From Bradyrhizobium uaiense (GTDB lineage Bacteria; Pseudomonadota; Alphaproteobacteria; Rhizobiales; Xanthobacteraceae): a DNA stretch of 64,000 bases. The notes under the pieces were generated by a model. It saw only the letters and a program-made list of their open reading frames with translations, ran no database searches and was not told the DNA's origin. The DNA lies in NCBI RefSeq assembly GCF_010811875.1, contig NZ_VKHP01000005.1, positions 34,894 through 98,893 on the forward strand, given 5' to 3'. A program made the translations under genes and the position numbers. Shown piece by piece: positions 17,139 to 26,782 of the stretch; the stretch's first letter is position 1; the number at the start of each line of letters is the position of its first letter.

Positions 17139-18125
17139 ATGACGCTATCGAGACGCCATTTGCTCGCAGCCGGGTTGTCCGCGCCGCTTATCGTCCGTTC
17201 GAATTTCGCGAGGGCGGCACAGCACACATTGAAGATGGTCTATCCCGACACGCCGTCGCACCCGTTCATGGGAGTTGCGCTGCGCTTCGCCGACAAGGTC
17301 AAGGAAAAGACAGATGGGGGCGTCGAGATTCAAGTCTATACGACCGGACAACTTGGGTCGCAGGTCAACATGTTGACCGGCATGCAGACCGGCATCGTCG
17401 ACCTTTGCTGTCACACGTCGGGCTTCATCCAGACGCTCTACCCGAAGTTCATGGTCGTCGACCTCCCGTTCCTGTTCAAAGATGCGGCGTCGGCGGAGCG
17501 CATGCTTGACGGGCAGATCGGCCCCAAGTTGCTGGAGGAGCTGCCCGCAAAGGGCATCTATGGCCTTTCATATGCCCATTTCGGCTGGCGCGTGACATCG
17601 ACGACAGGTCGCGCCGTGGCGACGCCTTCCGAAGCGAAAGGAATGAAAATCCGCGTTCAGCCCGGCGCGATCTACGCAGCGATGTTCAATACGCTCGGCG
17701 CCAACCCCGTCCAGGTTGACCTCTCCGAGGTGTACCTTGCGCTCTCCCAAGGTGCCATCGAAGCCATCGAAACGCCCATGATTTCAATGGCTGCATCGAA
17801 GCACGATGAGGTCATCAAAGTCATCACGAAGACTAACCACGTCTATAACCCGGGCGTGATGATGGCGAGCAAGCGCAAGCTCGACGGCCTTGCCACGAAG
17901 TACCAGCAGGCCATACGCGAGGCGGCGCACGACATGACGGCGGATGCGCGTGCCACCATCGCTAAAGCCAGCGAGGACACCGAGGCGCGGTTTGTCAAGC
18001 AGGGGATCAAGATCCAGGGCGCCGACCGCACGGCCTACCGCGCGGCCCTGCAGCCCGTTTACGACCAGTTCCGTCCGACTATCGGAGCGGAGTTGATGGA
18101 CGCCGTCATGAGTCAGGCCGGTTGA
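17139..18125 (+). CDS. TRAP transporter substrate-binding protein DctP (set A)
   Basis: A 328-residue exported binding protein. The signal is MTLSRRHLLAAGLSAPLIV with a twin-arginine pair. The mature part has the DctP features LPFLFKDAASAERMLDG and GMKIRVQPGA, where the conserved arginine clamps the ligand carboxylate, then QGAIEAIETP. It delivers an organic acid to the fused membrane protein encoded 10 bp downstream. I start at 17139 because of the signal peptide and the upstream purine-rich AGGGAGAG; the frame is open back to 17040. Confidence 0.88.
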   Translation: MTLSRRHLLAAGLSAPLIVRSNFARAAQHTLKMVYPDTPSHPFMGVALRFADKVKEKTDGGVEIQVYTTGQLGSQVNMLTGMQTGIVDLCCHTSGFIQTLYPKFMVVDLPFLFKDAASAERMLDGQIGPKLLEELPAKGIYGLSYAHFGWRVTSTTGRAVATPSEAKGMKIRVQPGAIYAAMFNTLGANPVQVDLSEVYLALSQGAIEAIETPMISMAASKHDEVIKVITKTNHVYNPGVMMASKRKLDGLATKYQQAIREAAHDMTADARATIAKASEDTEARFVKQGIKIQGADRTAYRAALQPVYDQFRPTIGAELMDAVMSQAG

Positions 18126-18135
18126 GGGGCAACCC

Positions 18136-20067
18136 ATGTCGGAAGCGAGCGCCATTGAGTTGGCCGACGAGGTTCATCTCGGGTTGAGGCCGCCGGTCGA
18201 TCTTCCGCCAGAGCGCGGTGCGCTCGTGCGCGGGTACGGTCAAATGATGTCCGCGATCGACACAGCGGCGCGCGTGGGGCTGTTCTCCGTATTGGTCGGC
18301 GAACTCGGGCTCATCTTGGTGGAGGTCGCCCAAAGAGGGCTGAGCGGTCACTCGTTCCTGTGGGCCGAGGAGGTCTCGCGCCTCGCCCTTCTGACGATTG
18401 CGTTCGTCGGCGGCGCCCTGGCCTATCGCGGCCACCACCACACAGCCGTAGCGCTCGTGACTGACATGCTACCACTCGCCGCCCGGCGCGCAGCCTTGGC
18501 AACCATCGACGTTACCATTCTCGTCGTTGCGGTAGTCTCGTTCCTCGCTGCGATCGACCTGCTCGAGATCAACGCGCAGTCGATCATGCCAATGTTGCAG
18601 TGGAACCTCGGTCTCACGGTCGTGCCGTTCATTGCCGGGATGGTCCTCGTGGGCCTTTTCGCTGTCGAACGTCTCCTGAAAGTCCACAGGGTGCTCCCGA
18701 TCCTCCACGGCTGCGTCGTTCTCGGCGTGGTCGGAGCGCTCCTGTCGACCATGCGCGTTGTGCCCGGGATGCAGCTGGGGACCGGATCCGGTCTCGTGTT
18801 GATGCTGCTCTTTTTCTTCGGGGCAATCCTCTTCGGCTTGCCAGTCTCGTTCTCGATGCTCGCCGGATCGATCCTGTTCCTGCTCGCGACCGATCTCGCC
18901 CCCATTGTCGCTATTGCCCAGAACACCATCGACGGCTCGGGCCATTTCATCCTTCTCACACTGCCGTTCTTCATCTGGGCCGGAATGGTCATGGAAAAAG
19001 GCGGCATTAGCCGGCGGCTCGTGGCGCTCGCAATGGCGCTGGTCGGTCACTTCCGCGGCGGCCTGCTGCAGGTTGTCGTAATGACCACCTATCTCGTTTC
19101 CGGAGTCTCCGGATCGAAGATCGCAGACGTGGTAGCGGTCGGATCGGTCATGCGGGAAGAACTCGAACGCAAAGGTTACCGCCTGAAGGATGGAGCGGCC
19201 GTCCTGTCAGCCTCCGCGGCGATGTCGGAGACGATTCCCCCCAGCATTGCCATGCTGGTCCTCGGGTCGGTCGTTCCGGTTTCGATTGGCGCGATGTTCA
19301 TCGCCGGGCTTCTTCCGGCCGCGGTCCTGGCCGTGATCCTGATGATACTTGTGTATGTCATGTCGGTGCGCAATCCGACGGCGAGTGTTCGGCAAGCCAC
19401 GCGCAAGGAGATCGGCCAATCGGCCCGCGGAGCCGTGCTCCCGTTGATGATGCCCGCCATTCTCGTCGTTGGCATCAAATTCGGCGTGGCGACACCCACC
19501 GAAGTTTCGTCCGTAGCCGTCCTGTACGGCATCCTACTCTGCATGCTGGTTTATCGCTCCATCGGCTGGCGGACCTTCGTGACGGTCGCGACCGAATGCG
19601 CGGTGATGTCTGGAATGGTCCTCTTCATCATTGCAGCGGCCGGCTCATTTGCGTGGATCATGGCAGCGGGAAATCTGCCGCAATACCTGGCCTCGATGCT
19701 CCATGCGGTCGGCGACAACCGCTATTTCTTCCTCGCCGGGTCCATCGTCATCCTGGTCATCGTGGGCTCCCTCCTCGAAGGGCTGCCCGCGCTCATCATT
19801 CTCGGCCCGATCCTGTACCCGATGGCGACCCAGCTCGGCATCGACGGTGTTCACTACGCGATGGTGCTCCTGCTCTCGATGGGTGTCGGCATCTTCATGC
19901 CGCCGCTTGGGATCGGCTTTTACGTGGCCTGCTCTGTCATGGGTACGAGCGTGGAGGACGCCTCGAAGGCAATCGCCCCCTACATCCTCGCTCTCCTCCT
20001 GGGCATCATGTCCGTAGCGGCGTTCCCGATCTTCTCGCTCGCGCTGCTACACGTGTTCGGACGCTGA
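18136..20067 (+). CDS. TRAP transporter fused permease DctQM (set A)
   Basis: A 643-residue inner-membrane protein. The first ~200 residues are a four-helix DctQ small subunit and the rest, from about 215, is the large DctM subunit (family motifs LPFFIWAGMVMEKGGIS, SGVSGSKIADVVAVGS, PPSIAMLVLGS, MPPLGIGFYVACSVMG). Fused QM proteins are a known TRAP variant. It works with the DctP protein encoded just upstream to import a carboxylate using a sodium or proton gradient. It is followed at 7 bp by the amidohydrolase gene. Confidence 0.9.
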   Translation: MSEASAIELADEVHLGLRPPVDLPPERGALVRGYGQMMSAIDTAARVGLFSVLVGELGLILVEVAQRGLSGHSFLWAEEVSRLALLTIAFVGGALAYRGHHHTAVALVTDMLPLAARRAALATIDVTILVVAVVSFLAAIDLLEINAQSIMPMLQWNLGLTVVPFIAGMVLVGLFAVERLLKVHRVLPILHGCVVLGVVGALLSTMRVVPGMQLGTGSGLVLMLLFFFGAILFGLPVSFSMLAGSILFLLATDLAPIVAIAQNTIDGSGHFILLTLPFFIWAGMVMEKGGISRRLVALAMALVGHFRGGLLQVVVMTTYLVSGVSGSKIADVVAVGSVMREELERKGYRLKDGAAVLSASAAMSETIPPSIAMLVLGSVVPVSIGAMFIAGLLPAAVLAVILMILVYVMSVRNPTASVRQATRKEIGQSARGAVLPLMMPAILVVGIKFGVATPTEVSSVAVLYGILLCMLVYRSIGWRTFVTVATECAVMSGMVLFIIAAAGSFAWIMAAGNLPQYLASMLHAVGDNRYFFLAGSIVILVIVGSLLEGLPALIILGPILYPMATQLGIDGVHYAMVLLLSMGVGIFMPPLGIGFYVACSVMGTSVEDASKAIAPYILALLLGIMSVAAFPIFSLALLHVFGR

Positions 20068-20074
20068 AGCCTCA

Positions 20075-20908
20075 ATGAAGGAAAGCCCGAAAGCACGTAT
20101 CATGGCCAGTTTTGCCGGCGCGGCCGATTGCCACTTCCACATTATGGACGCAGCCTTTCCCACCGTGCCGAATGCAGTCGTCAGCAACATGACCGCATCC
20201 GTGGACCAGTATCGCGTGTTTGCGGCCGAGAGGGGCACAACGCGCGGCATCGTGGTGCAGCCGTCTCTCTACGGTACGGACAACCGGCACACGCTGGGCG
20301 CCGTCGCTGCGCTAGGCTCCGGCTACCGCGCGGTGGTGGTAATCAACGATCGTCTCGCGTATGACCAGATTTGCGGACTGCATGTGCAAGGTGCACGGGG
20401 CGTTCGGTTCAATCAGGTCCAGGTCGGCAGCACCACCATGGATATGATGCCGAAGGTCGCACAGGCAATCGCACACCTCGGATGGCACCTCCAGTTGCAC
20501 ATGAAGGCGAGCGAACTCGTGCGGCACGAGGCGATGCTCAGCGATTTGCCGGTGCCACTCGTCATCGACCATTGCGGACGGGTTAACCCCGGCGATCCCG
20601 CCCGCACAGGCCTTGATACGTTGCTGCGCCTTCTCGATAGCGGACGGACCTGGATCAAGCTCTCGGCTCCTTACCTCAACACGAGATCCAGGGCACCGTA
20701 CTACGACGATGCCGTCGCGATCGCGCAGCTTTTCGCCGACACGAACGAAGATCGCGTTCTATGGGGCTCTGATTGGCCGCACGTGACTGAAGCCGACAAT
20801 CCGCCGGCTCCCGGGCCCCTCGCCGAGTTCCTCGTATCATGCCTGGGCGATGAAGTCCGGCTTCGCAAGGCGCTCGTGGACAATGCAACGGCCCTCTACG
20901 GGTTCTGA
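20075..20908 (+). CDS. amidohydrolase, pyrone-dicarboxylate-hydrolase-like (set A, cytoplasmic)
   Basis: A 277-residue TIM-barrel amidohydrolase (PF04909 type) related to 2-pyrone-4,6-dicarboxylate lactonase LigI. Metal or catalytic motifs are DCHFHIMD (HxH), VIDHCGR (His) and VLWGSDWPH (Asp). Such enzymes open lactone or pyrone rings. Unlike the two set-B relatives it has no signal peptide and should act in the cytoplasm. An in-frame ATG at 20102 (MASFAGAADCHF) is an alternative start. The product would be a hydroxy-oxo acid suited to the RraA-type aldolase of the same operon. Confidence 0.85.
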   Translation: MKESPKARIMASFAGAADCHFHIMDAAFPTVPNAVVSNMTASVDQYRVFAAERGTTRGIVVQPSLYGTDNRHTLGAVAALGSGYRAVVVINDRLAYDQICGLHVQGARGVRFNQVQVGSTTMDMMPKVAQAIAHLGWHLQLHMKASELVRHEAMLSDLPVPLVIDHCGRVNPGDPARTGLDTLLRLLDSGRTWIKLSAPYLNTRSRAPYYDDAVAIAQLFADTNEDRVLWGSDWPHVTEADNPPAPGPLAEFLVSCLGDEVRLRKALVDNATALYGF

Positions 20909-20989
20909 GCCGCTCGTCGGCGACGGGATCGCATGGTCCTGAAGATTCACGATGACAGGGATGAAGGTCGACAAAAGGAAGGTCCGACG

Positions 20990-22375
20990 ATGTCGCAAGT
21001 GCTGCGGGCAGACGCCGAGAACAAGGCTCCTGCAAAATCGAACTATCGATGGGTCGTGATGACTCTGATCTTCTTCGTTTACACGATGGCCGCCGCAGAC
21101 CGCGCGAACATCGGCATCGTGCTGCCGTTCGTGAAGAGCGAATTCAACATGACGAACACCGAGGCCGGTGCGATCGTCAGCCTCTTCTTCATCGGCTATT
21201 CCGTCGCCCAGATTCCGGCCGGGTTCGTGGTGAAGCGCTTCGGCGTGCGGATGATCTTCCCGCTCTTCATGATTTTGACGTCGGCTTTTACGGGTCTACT
21301 GGGCACCGCGACGTCGGCTCTGCACATGAAACTCAACCGGCTGGCGCTCGGTCTGGCTGAGGCTCCGCTGCCTGTCGCGATGCTCGCGACCATGAACCAC
21401 TGGTTTCCGCCAAAAGAAAAAGGAACAGCGGTCGGCATTTTTCTTTCGGCTGCAAAGTTCGGACCGGTCTTGGTGCCTCCGATCGGTGCCGTCGTGATCG
21501 CCTCCCTGGGCTGGCAATATATCTTTTTTATTTGCGCTGTTCCCGGCATCATATTCTCTGTACTTTGGTACTTCCTCGTCACCAACGATCCGGCGCAAAG
21601 TCGCTTTACGTCGAGCGCGGAAGTTGGGCACATCCAATCCGCCTCGCCGCCGGCCACTTCGGATGAGGCCGGCGAAATTCCCTTTGCGTCTGGGGACGGG
21701 AGGCGTAAGTTCGGTTGGCTGGACAGGCTCGTCCGTGCCAGGACAGTCCGACCAATCGCCACAGTCTCGGAGACCTTCCGCTCCCCCAATATCTGGGGAC
21801 TGGCCATCGGATATTTGATGATGACGGGCATCATCAATGTCATTCTCGCTTGGCTTCCGACCTATCTGACGACTGTGAAGAAATTCTCGATTCTGAACGT
21901 AGGCTTCGTGGCAGCGGCTCCTTTCGTGGGTGGGGTGCTCGGAAACCTACTTGGCGGTCTGCTCTCCGACCTCGTGTTCGACAAGCGCCGCAAGCCCACC
22001 ATCGTCATCACGGCTCTGTCCAGCGTGTTCATGATGTACGCCCTCATTCATGCGCCGAGCGATCCGCTCCTTCTCGGAGGAGTACTTTTCATGGCGGGGC
22101 TACTACTCAATTTGGGATATTCATCGTTCACGGTCTATCCGGCAGGGCTGACCACCAAGGAGGCTTATCCCCTCGCGGTCTCCGTCGTAAACACCGGTGG
22201 CCAGGCTGGCGGCGCCTTGTTCCCGTTCCTGACCGGCGTGATCCTCGACGCATATAGCTGGGATTCTGTCTTCCTCTTCCTGGCCGCCTCGTCCTTTATC
22301 GCCCTCGTGGTCATGATGTTCGTTGTGGAGCCGGTCGAAGATCCTGCGTCCGGGCAGGCGGCGGCAGGGCGATAA
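20990..22375 (+). CDS. MFS transporter (anion:cation symporter type, set A)
   Basis: A 461-residue membrane carrier with about 12 helices, beginning MSQVLRADAENK, then WVVMTLIFFVYTMAAADRANIG, typical of the phthalate/glucarate (ACS) subfamily of MFS. The cytoplasmic loop in the middle is long and charged. The start at 20990 has GGAAGG nine bases upstream; the frame is open to 20933. It is the last gene of set A, 81 bp after the amidohydrolase. Having both a TRAP system and an MFS carrier suggests two related substrates, or import plus export. Confidence 0.85.
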   Translation: MSQVLRADAENKAPAKSNYRWVVMTLIFFVYTMAAADRANIGIVLPFVKSEFNMTNTEAGAIVSLFFIGYSVAQIPAGFVVKRFGVRMIFPLFMILTSAFTGLLGTATSALHMKLNRLALGLAEAPLPVAMLATMNHWFPPKEKGTAVGIFLSAAKFGPVLVPPIGAVVIASLGWQYIFFICAVPGIIFSVLWYFLVTNDPAQSRFTSSAEVGHIQSASPPATSDEAGEIPFASGDGRRKFGWLDRLVRARTVRPIATVSETFRSPNIWGLAIGYLMMTGIINVILAWLPTYLTTVKKFSILNVGFVAAAPFVGGVLGNLLGGLLSDLVFDKRRKPTIVITALSSVFMMYALIHAPSDPLLLGGVLFMAGLLLNLGYSSFTVYPAGLTTKEAYPLAVSVVNTGGQAGGALFPFLTGVILDAYSWDSVFLFLAASSFIALVVMMFVVEPVEDPASGQAAAGR

Positions 22376-22845
22376 TGGTTGCGCCAGTCCAAGTGTGCCC
22401 ATCGCAGCTACCTGACCCACTCGCGGTCGGCGAGACGTCGCGTCTTCGAGCGCACCAGGTTCATGGCGAACTCAGTTGCAGCGGCAACCCAGCCTGATTG
22501 CGCCCATGCTCCTCACTTGCTGACGACACCGTCGCGGTGATCGAGGCATGGTGAAAGACGGCGGGACTGTCGCGATCGATACGCCCCCGTACGCCGCGGT
22601 CGGCCGTTCTGCGTAAGCGTTTGAGCACCCGTCGTGCGTGCCGGCATTCAGTCAGTCGATTTCGCGTGGATAGCCCTCGGCCCGCCAGCGCTTTGCTCGA
22701 TCGAGCAGCGACCAAGCTACGGTCCGAGTTTACCAGAGAGCATTCCGCACCGAACGGCAGCTCTGGCGATTGCTGTGAAAAGGTCCGGGACGGTAAGGGC
22801 GGCGGCTCGCCAGATTGGTCTGCTCAGGCGATGACGCGAGCAGCT
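22376..22845. other. 470-bp gap between sets A and B
   Basis: It separates the end of set A (plus strand) from the end of set B (minus strand). I see no gene. It contains the right copy of the ~26-bp repeat (22607-22633). A short minus-strand frame across the repeat is arginine-rich and unconvincing. Confidence 0.5.
22607..22633. repeat. right copy of the ~26-bp repeat flanking set A
   Basis: TTCTGCGTAAG at 22607-22617 and GAGCACCCGTC at 22623-22633 match the copy at 14525-14550, with a one-base longer centre. Confidence 0.45.
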
Positions 22846-23523
22846 TCAGTCGAGCCCTTCGCATTTCAAATCGCGGAGCTGCTTGTCGACCCAAGACGGG
22901 TCGTGCATGCCGGCCTGGATGTTGGCGATCTGCTTCTGCTCCGCTTCGAACTTCGCGATCGCCGCCTTGAACACCGCATCGGTTTGATCGAACGGCACGC
23001 AGAGCAATCCGTCGTCGTCGCCGATGACGAGGTCGCCGGGCTCGATGACCATGCCGTCGATCGCGATCGAGACATTGATTTCGCCGGGGCCGTTCTTGTA
23101 CGGACCACGGTGCGTGATGCCGGCCGCGAAGACTGGAAAGTCCTGGCTTCGGATGTAGCCGGCATCGCGGATCGCGCCGTTGATGATCAGGCCGGCGACG
23201 CCGCGCTTGATCATCTGCATCAGCATCATCTCGCCGGTGATGGCGTTGGTGAGATCACCGCCGGCATCGACCACGATGATGTCGCCGACCTCGGCAAGGG
23301 CGATCGCCTTGTGAACCATCAGATTGTCGCCGGGCGGCGCTTTCACCGTCAAGGCCGGGCCCGCGAGCCCGCCAGCGCGATGCATGGGGCGCAGCCGCGC
23401 GCCCCCGCCCGTCATGCGCGACATGCTATCGCTTACATTTGCCACGGGCAGACGCGCAAAGCGCTCCACCGTACCGGCGTCGACTTTCCGATGCCGCTTC
23501 AGAATTCTGAACCCTGCAGACAT
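22846..23523 (-). CDS. RraA-family aldolase-like protein (set B)
   Basis: A 225-residue paralogue of the set A RraA protein. It keeps GDNLMVHKAI, IIVVDAGGD, GLIINGAIRDAGY (Arg-Asp pair) and GPYKNGPGEINV. Its C-terminal extension (KQIANIQAGMHDPSWVDKQL) is longer than in set A. Last gene of the five-gene minus-strand operon, 27 bp after the exported amidohydrolase. By family it would be a divalent-metal pyruvate aldolase or a related decarboxylase; an RNase-inhibitor role is unlikely in this context. Confidence 0.85.
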   Translation of the reverse strand: MSAGFRILKRHRKVDAGTVERFARLPVANVSDSMSRMTGGGARLRPMHRAGGLAGPALTVKAPPGDNLMVHKAIALAEVGDIIVVDAGGDLTNAITGEMMLMQMIKRGVAGLIINGAIRDAGYIRSQDFPVFAAGITHRGPYKNGPGEINVSIAIDGMVIEPGDLVIGDDDGLLCVPFDQTDAVFKAAIAKFEAEQKQIANIQAGMHDPSWVDKQLRDLKCEGLD

Positions 23524-23550
23524 GATGCCCTCTTGGCTAATTGAATGATG

Positions 23551-24495
23551 TTAGAAGCCGAACAGCTCGACGGGATTTTCAACCAGGATGCGCCGACGGG
23601 TCCTCTCGTCCGGCGCCCAGTCGGCCAACAGGTCGACCAGCAGCGCATCATCAGGCTTGCTGTCGCGCTGTGTCGGATGCGGCCAGTCGGTACCCCACAG
23701 GATGCGCTGCGGTGCCGCCTGCACATAGGCCCGCGCAACTTCGCTGGAATCCGCATAGGGTGGCCCGAGCTTGCTGTCCTCATAGGGTCCAGTGACCTTC
23801 ACCCAGGTCCGGCCCTCGTCCAGCATGCGTCGCACAGCCGCGAACGCTGGATGACGTACGCCGTCGGGCTGCGGGATACGTCCGAGATGATCGATCACCA
23901 CCCTGGCGGGCAGTGCCCGGATGACAGCTTCGTGCGTCGCTATCTGTTCGCCCGTCATCAGGATCTGGACATGCCAGCCGAGCGGATTGATGCGCTTCGC
24001 CAGCGTGTTCAGCATCTCCTGCGTCGTCGTCCCCCATGTCTGCGGCGAGATGAAATTGACGCGGATGGCGCGAACGCCGGCATCGTTCAGCGCACGCAGT
24101 TCCAGGTCTTTCACCTCGGTATCAACGACGGCGACGCCGCGCGAGGCAGCTCCGAGCTGGCTCAGCGCATCGACGAGACACCGATTGTCGATCCCGTAGG
24201 TCGACGGCTGCACCACCACGCTCCGGGTCGTGCCGAGCCGCCGCTGTAGCAAGCGATAGTCCGCCACGGTCGCACCGGGTGGAAAGCCCTGCCGCCAATG
24301 CGGCGATACGGGAAATCGCCCGTCATAGATGTGATGGTGGCAGTCGCATGCGTTCGTCGGTACATCGAGTTTCGGCGCGGCAGAGCCGGTACTGTTTGGT
24401 ACGACTTGCTCGATCCCCGCCGCCCAAGCGCCGGTGCTACAGGCGAGCATGCCGGCGATGACGCCACGGCGTGTGATCGATGTGCATGCGCTCAT
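23551..24495 (-). CDS. exported amidohydrolase, pyrone-dicarboxylate-hydrolase-like (set B)
   Basis: A 314-residue amidohydrolase of the same family as 20075-20908. Motifs are CDCHHHIYD, VIDHLGRIPQPDG and ILWGTDWPHP. The N-terminus SITRRGVIAGMLACSTGAWA is a twin-arginine signal; the cysteine near residue 19 could alternatively be lipidated. Ring opening would thus take place outside the cytoplasm, before uptake by an MFS carrier. Its ATG overlaps the stop of the MFS gene upstream (ATGA), indicating tight coupling of hydrolysis and transport. Confidence 0.85.
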   Translation of the reverse strand: MSACTSITRRGVIAGMLACSTGAWAAGIEQVVPNSTGSAAPKLDVPTNACDCHHHIYDGRFPVSPHWRQGFPPGATVADYRLLQRRLGTTRSVVVQPSTYGIDNRCLVDALSQLGAASRGVAVVDTEVKDLELRALNDAGVRAIRVNFISPQTWGTTTQEMLNTLAKRINPLGWHVQILMTGEQIATHEAVIRALPARVVIDHLGRIPQPDGVRHPAFAAVRRMLDEGRTWVKVTGPYEDSKLGPPYADSSEVARAYVQAAPQRILWGTDWPHPTQRDSKPDDALLVDLLADWAPDERTRRRILVENPVELFGF

Positions 24496-25814
24496 GGCTT
24501 CACCGCGACCATTTCAGCCGCACGCGCGGCACTCCGACCCAGCACGAGGACGCAAACCGCGGCCACCGCACAGAGCAGCGCCACCGGCAACATCCCGAGC
24601 ACAAAGCTGCCCGTCGATTGTTTGACCAAACCGACCACGTTCACCATCAGGCCGCCGCCGATCAGGTTGGAGATCGCATTGATGCCGGCGAGGCCGGCCG
24701 CGAGGGTACTGGTCGAGAGCCAACTCGCCGAAAGCGCCCAGAACGGCCCCTTGAAGGCATAGGCGCCCACCAGACAGCAAGTGACCATGACGACCGTCGG
24801 GACGACGGCGGTGCCCGTCAGGCCCAAGGCCGTGAAACCGCCGGCCGCAAGCAGAAGCGTCAGTGCCGTGTGCCAGCGGCGCTCACCCGTCTTGTCGGAG
24901 TGGCGTCCCCACAGGACCATGACTACGGTCGCGATGCCGTAGGGAATCGCGTTGACGAAGCCAGTCTGAAGGTTCGAGAGTCCGAACGATTTCAGAAGCT
25001 GCGGTTGCCAGACCGACAGCACACTTCCCGTTGCGGACGCACCCGAGCACACCAGCGCCATTACCAGAAAGTACTTGTTGGTGGCGAGTTGCCAGAGCGA
25101 GAGATGCCCGACGGGCCGGCGCGCGGCCGCATCAGCCTCCATGCGCCCGGTCAACCATGCGCGCTGCTCGTTGGTCAGCCAGGATGCCTGCGCCGGCTTA
25201 TCGGTCAGCACGAACAGGCACGCGAGGCCCAGCAGAACCGTGGGCACGCCCTCCAGGATAAAGAGCCACTGCCAGCCGCGCAAGCCGAGCGCGCCGTCGA
25301 GCTCGAGCAGGCCGACCGAGAGCGGCGAACCTAGGAAGGTCGCGAGCGGGATCGACACCGTGAACGTCGCCAGGATGCGCGCGCGATACTGCGATGGCAA
25401 CCAGTAGGTCAGGTACAGGATGGCCCCCGGAAAGAAGCCGGCCTCCGCAGCGCCCAGGAGGAATCGCATCGCATAGAGCGAGTACGGCCCGACGACGAAC
25501 GCCATGCACATGGTCACCAGCCCCCAGGTGATCATGATGCGGGCGATCCAACGCCGGGCGCCGACCCTCTGCAGAGCCAGGTTACTCGGCACTTCGACCA
25601 GAAAGTAGGAGACGAAGAAGAGACTGGCGGCGAAGCCGAACATCGCCGGCGTCAGACCCAGATCATTGTTCATCTGCAACGCAGCGAAGCCAACGTTCAC
25701 GCGATCGAGCAGCGCGAAGAAGTAGCAGATCATCAGGAACGGAACGAGCCGCAGCAGCACGCGGCGCATCGTTGTCTTTTCGATCTGGTCGAGGTCTGTC
25801 CGAACGGTGGTCAC
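24492..25814 (-). CDS. MFS transporter (ACS type, set B, second carrier)
   Basis: A 440-residue, ~12-helix carrier of the tartrate/phthalate-like anion:cation symporter subfamily. It shows PFLMICYFFALLDRVNVGFA at the start, FAASLFFVSYFLVEVPSNLAL in helix 2 and GAAEAGFFPGAILYLTYWLP. Its stop overlaps the start of the exported amidohydrolase gene. It lies 27 bp after the DUF1932 dehydrogenase gene. Likely imports the acid released by that amidohydrolase. Confidence 0.87.
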   Translation of the reverse strand: MTTVRTDLDQIEKTTMRRVLLRLVPFLMICYFFALLDRVNVGFAALQMNNDLGLTPAMFGFAASLFFVSYFLVEVPSNLALQRVGARRWIARIMITWGLVTMCMAFVVGPYSLYAMRFLLGAAEAGFFPGAILYLTYWLPSQYRARILATFTVSIPLATFLGSPLSVGLLELDGALGLRGWQWLFILEGVPTVLLGLACLFVLTDKPAQASWLTNEQRAWLTGRMEADAAARRPVGHLSLWQLATNKYFLVMALVCSGASATGSVLSVWQPQLLKSFGLSNLQTGFVNAIPYGIATVVMVLWGRHSDKTGERRWHTALTLLLAAGGFTALGLTGTAVVPTVVMVTCCLVGAYAFKGPFWALSASWLSTSTLAAGLAGINAISNLIGGGLMVNVVGLVKQSTGSFVLGMLPVALLCAVAAVCVLVLGRSAARAAEMVAVKP

Positions 25815-25841
25815 GTCTGTCTCCCTCCCTGTGTCGCGTTG

Positions 25842-26756
25842 TTATTCGGCCGCCTTCGTCTTGGTGGTCATCTTCGCCACGACCGCGTCAATCGCGATTT
25901 TGTAGTTTTCCGGCACGACGCCGTTGAAGTGATCCTTCAGGCCCAGGCTGTTCTTCCAACGCAACCGCGCCGCCGTTGCGTTTGCCATCAGCGGCTCGAT
26001 CCCTGCGTCCGCCACGGCCTCGGCAGCCATCTCGACCTCCTCGGCGCGGCGTTTGGCGTGAATGACGCCGGAGGGCGTGAGACTTTCCACGGTATCCATG
26101 AATGGCCGCGTCAACGTCTTCGATGCGGACGCCAGCACGGTCTCGTCGAGGCCGTAGGCACGCGCCGCCAACAACGTCTCGTCGATCAGCGCTTCGATGC
26201 CCTTGACCAGCACGGAACGGAGGATCTTGATGCCTGACGCCGTGCCGAGCTTCTCGCCCGCGTATTCGATGCTCATGCCCCAGGGCACCAGCAGATCGAC
26301 GACGCGTTGCCCAGCTGGACCGCTCGACATCATGTGCATCGAGTAGCCGTTCTTCGGCGTGCCCATGATCGAGCCGTCGCCGAGCGTGGCGTCGGTCTTG
26401 GCCAGACGTTCCGCGACGCCGTACTTCACCTTCGGCGTGGCCGATGCAAAGTCGAGAAAGGTGTGACGGCCGTCGAGCACGGGCGCGAAGGCGTCCGCGC
26501 TTTGCAGCGATGCGGAGCCCGGCGTTACGCTGAAGATCAGCTCGGCCGCATCGGCCAGCCCTTTGTTGGACTTGACCAGCGTCACGCCGGCGGCCCTGGC
26601 CCGGCTCTGGATCAAATCGGCATAAGGGCCGTCAAAGGCGTATTTGTCGTAACAGAAGATCTGCTGCAGGCCGGCCCCGCGCAGCCCCTTGCCGAGCGTG
26701 CTGCCGATCTCGCCATATCCGACCAGGCCGAGACGGAATTGTTGTTTCTGGCTCAT
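25842..26756 (-). CDS. 6PGDH-like NAD(P)-dependent dehydrogenase, DUF1932 (set B)
   Basis: A 304-residue paralogue of 16178-17074. The Rossmann motif is GLVGYGEIGSTLGKGL; DUF1932 keeps GIKILRSVLVKGIEAL and GVIHAKRRAEEVEM. I place the start at 26756 (MSQKQQFRLG), 9 bases after GGAGAAC, although the frame is open into the upstream MFS gene. It is the second gene of the set B operon, 26 bp after the first MFS gene. Conservation of this dehydrogenase with RraA and the amidohydrolase in both sets shows the three act in one pathway. Confidence 0.88.
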   Translation of the reverse strand: MSQKQQFRLGLVGYGEIGSTLGKGLRGAGLQQIFCYDKYAFDGPYADLIQSRARAAGVTLVKSNKGLADAAELIFSVTPGSASLQSADAFAPVLDGRHTFLDFASATPKVKYGVAERLAKTDATLGDGSIMGTPKNGYSMHMMSSGPAGQRVVDLLVPWGMSIEYAGEKLGTASGIKILRSVLVKGIEALIDETLLAARAYGLDETVLASASKTLTRPFMDTVESLTPSGVIHAKRRAEEVEMAAEAVADAGIEPLMANATAARLRWKNSLGLKDHFNGVVPENYKIAIDAVVAKMTTKTKAAE

Positions 26757-26782
26757 TGTGTTCTCCTTCGATGTGTTGCGGG

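Noticed and set aside
22461..22715. Short minus-strand frame between sets A and B
   Set aside because: Arg/Ser-rich, no ribosome site, spans the flanking repeat, no family resemblance.
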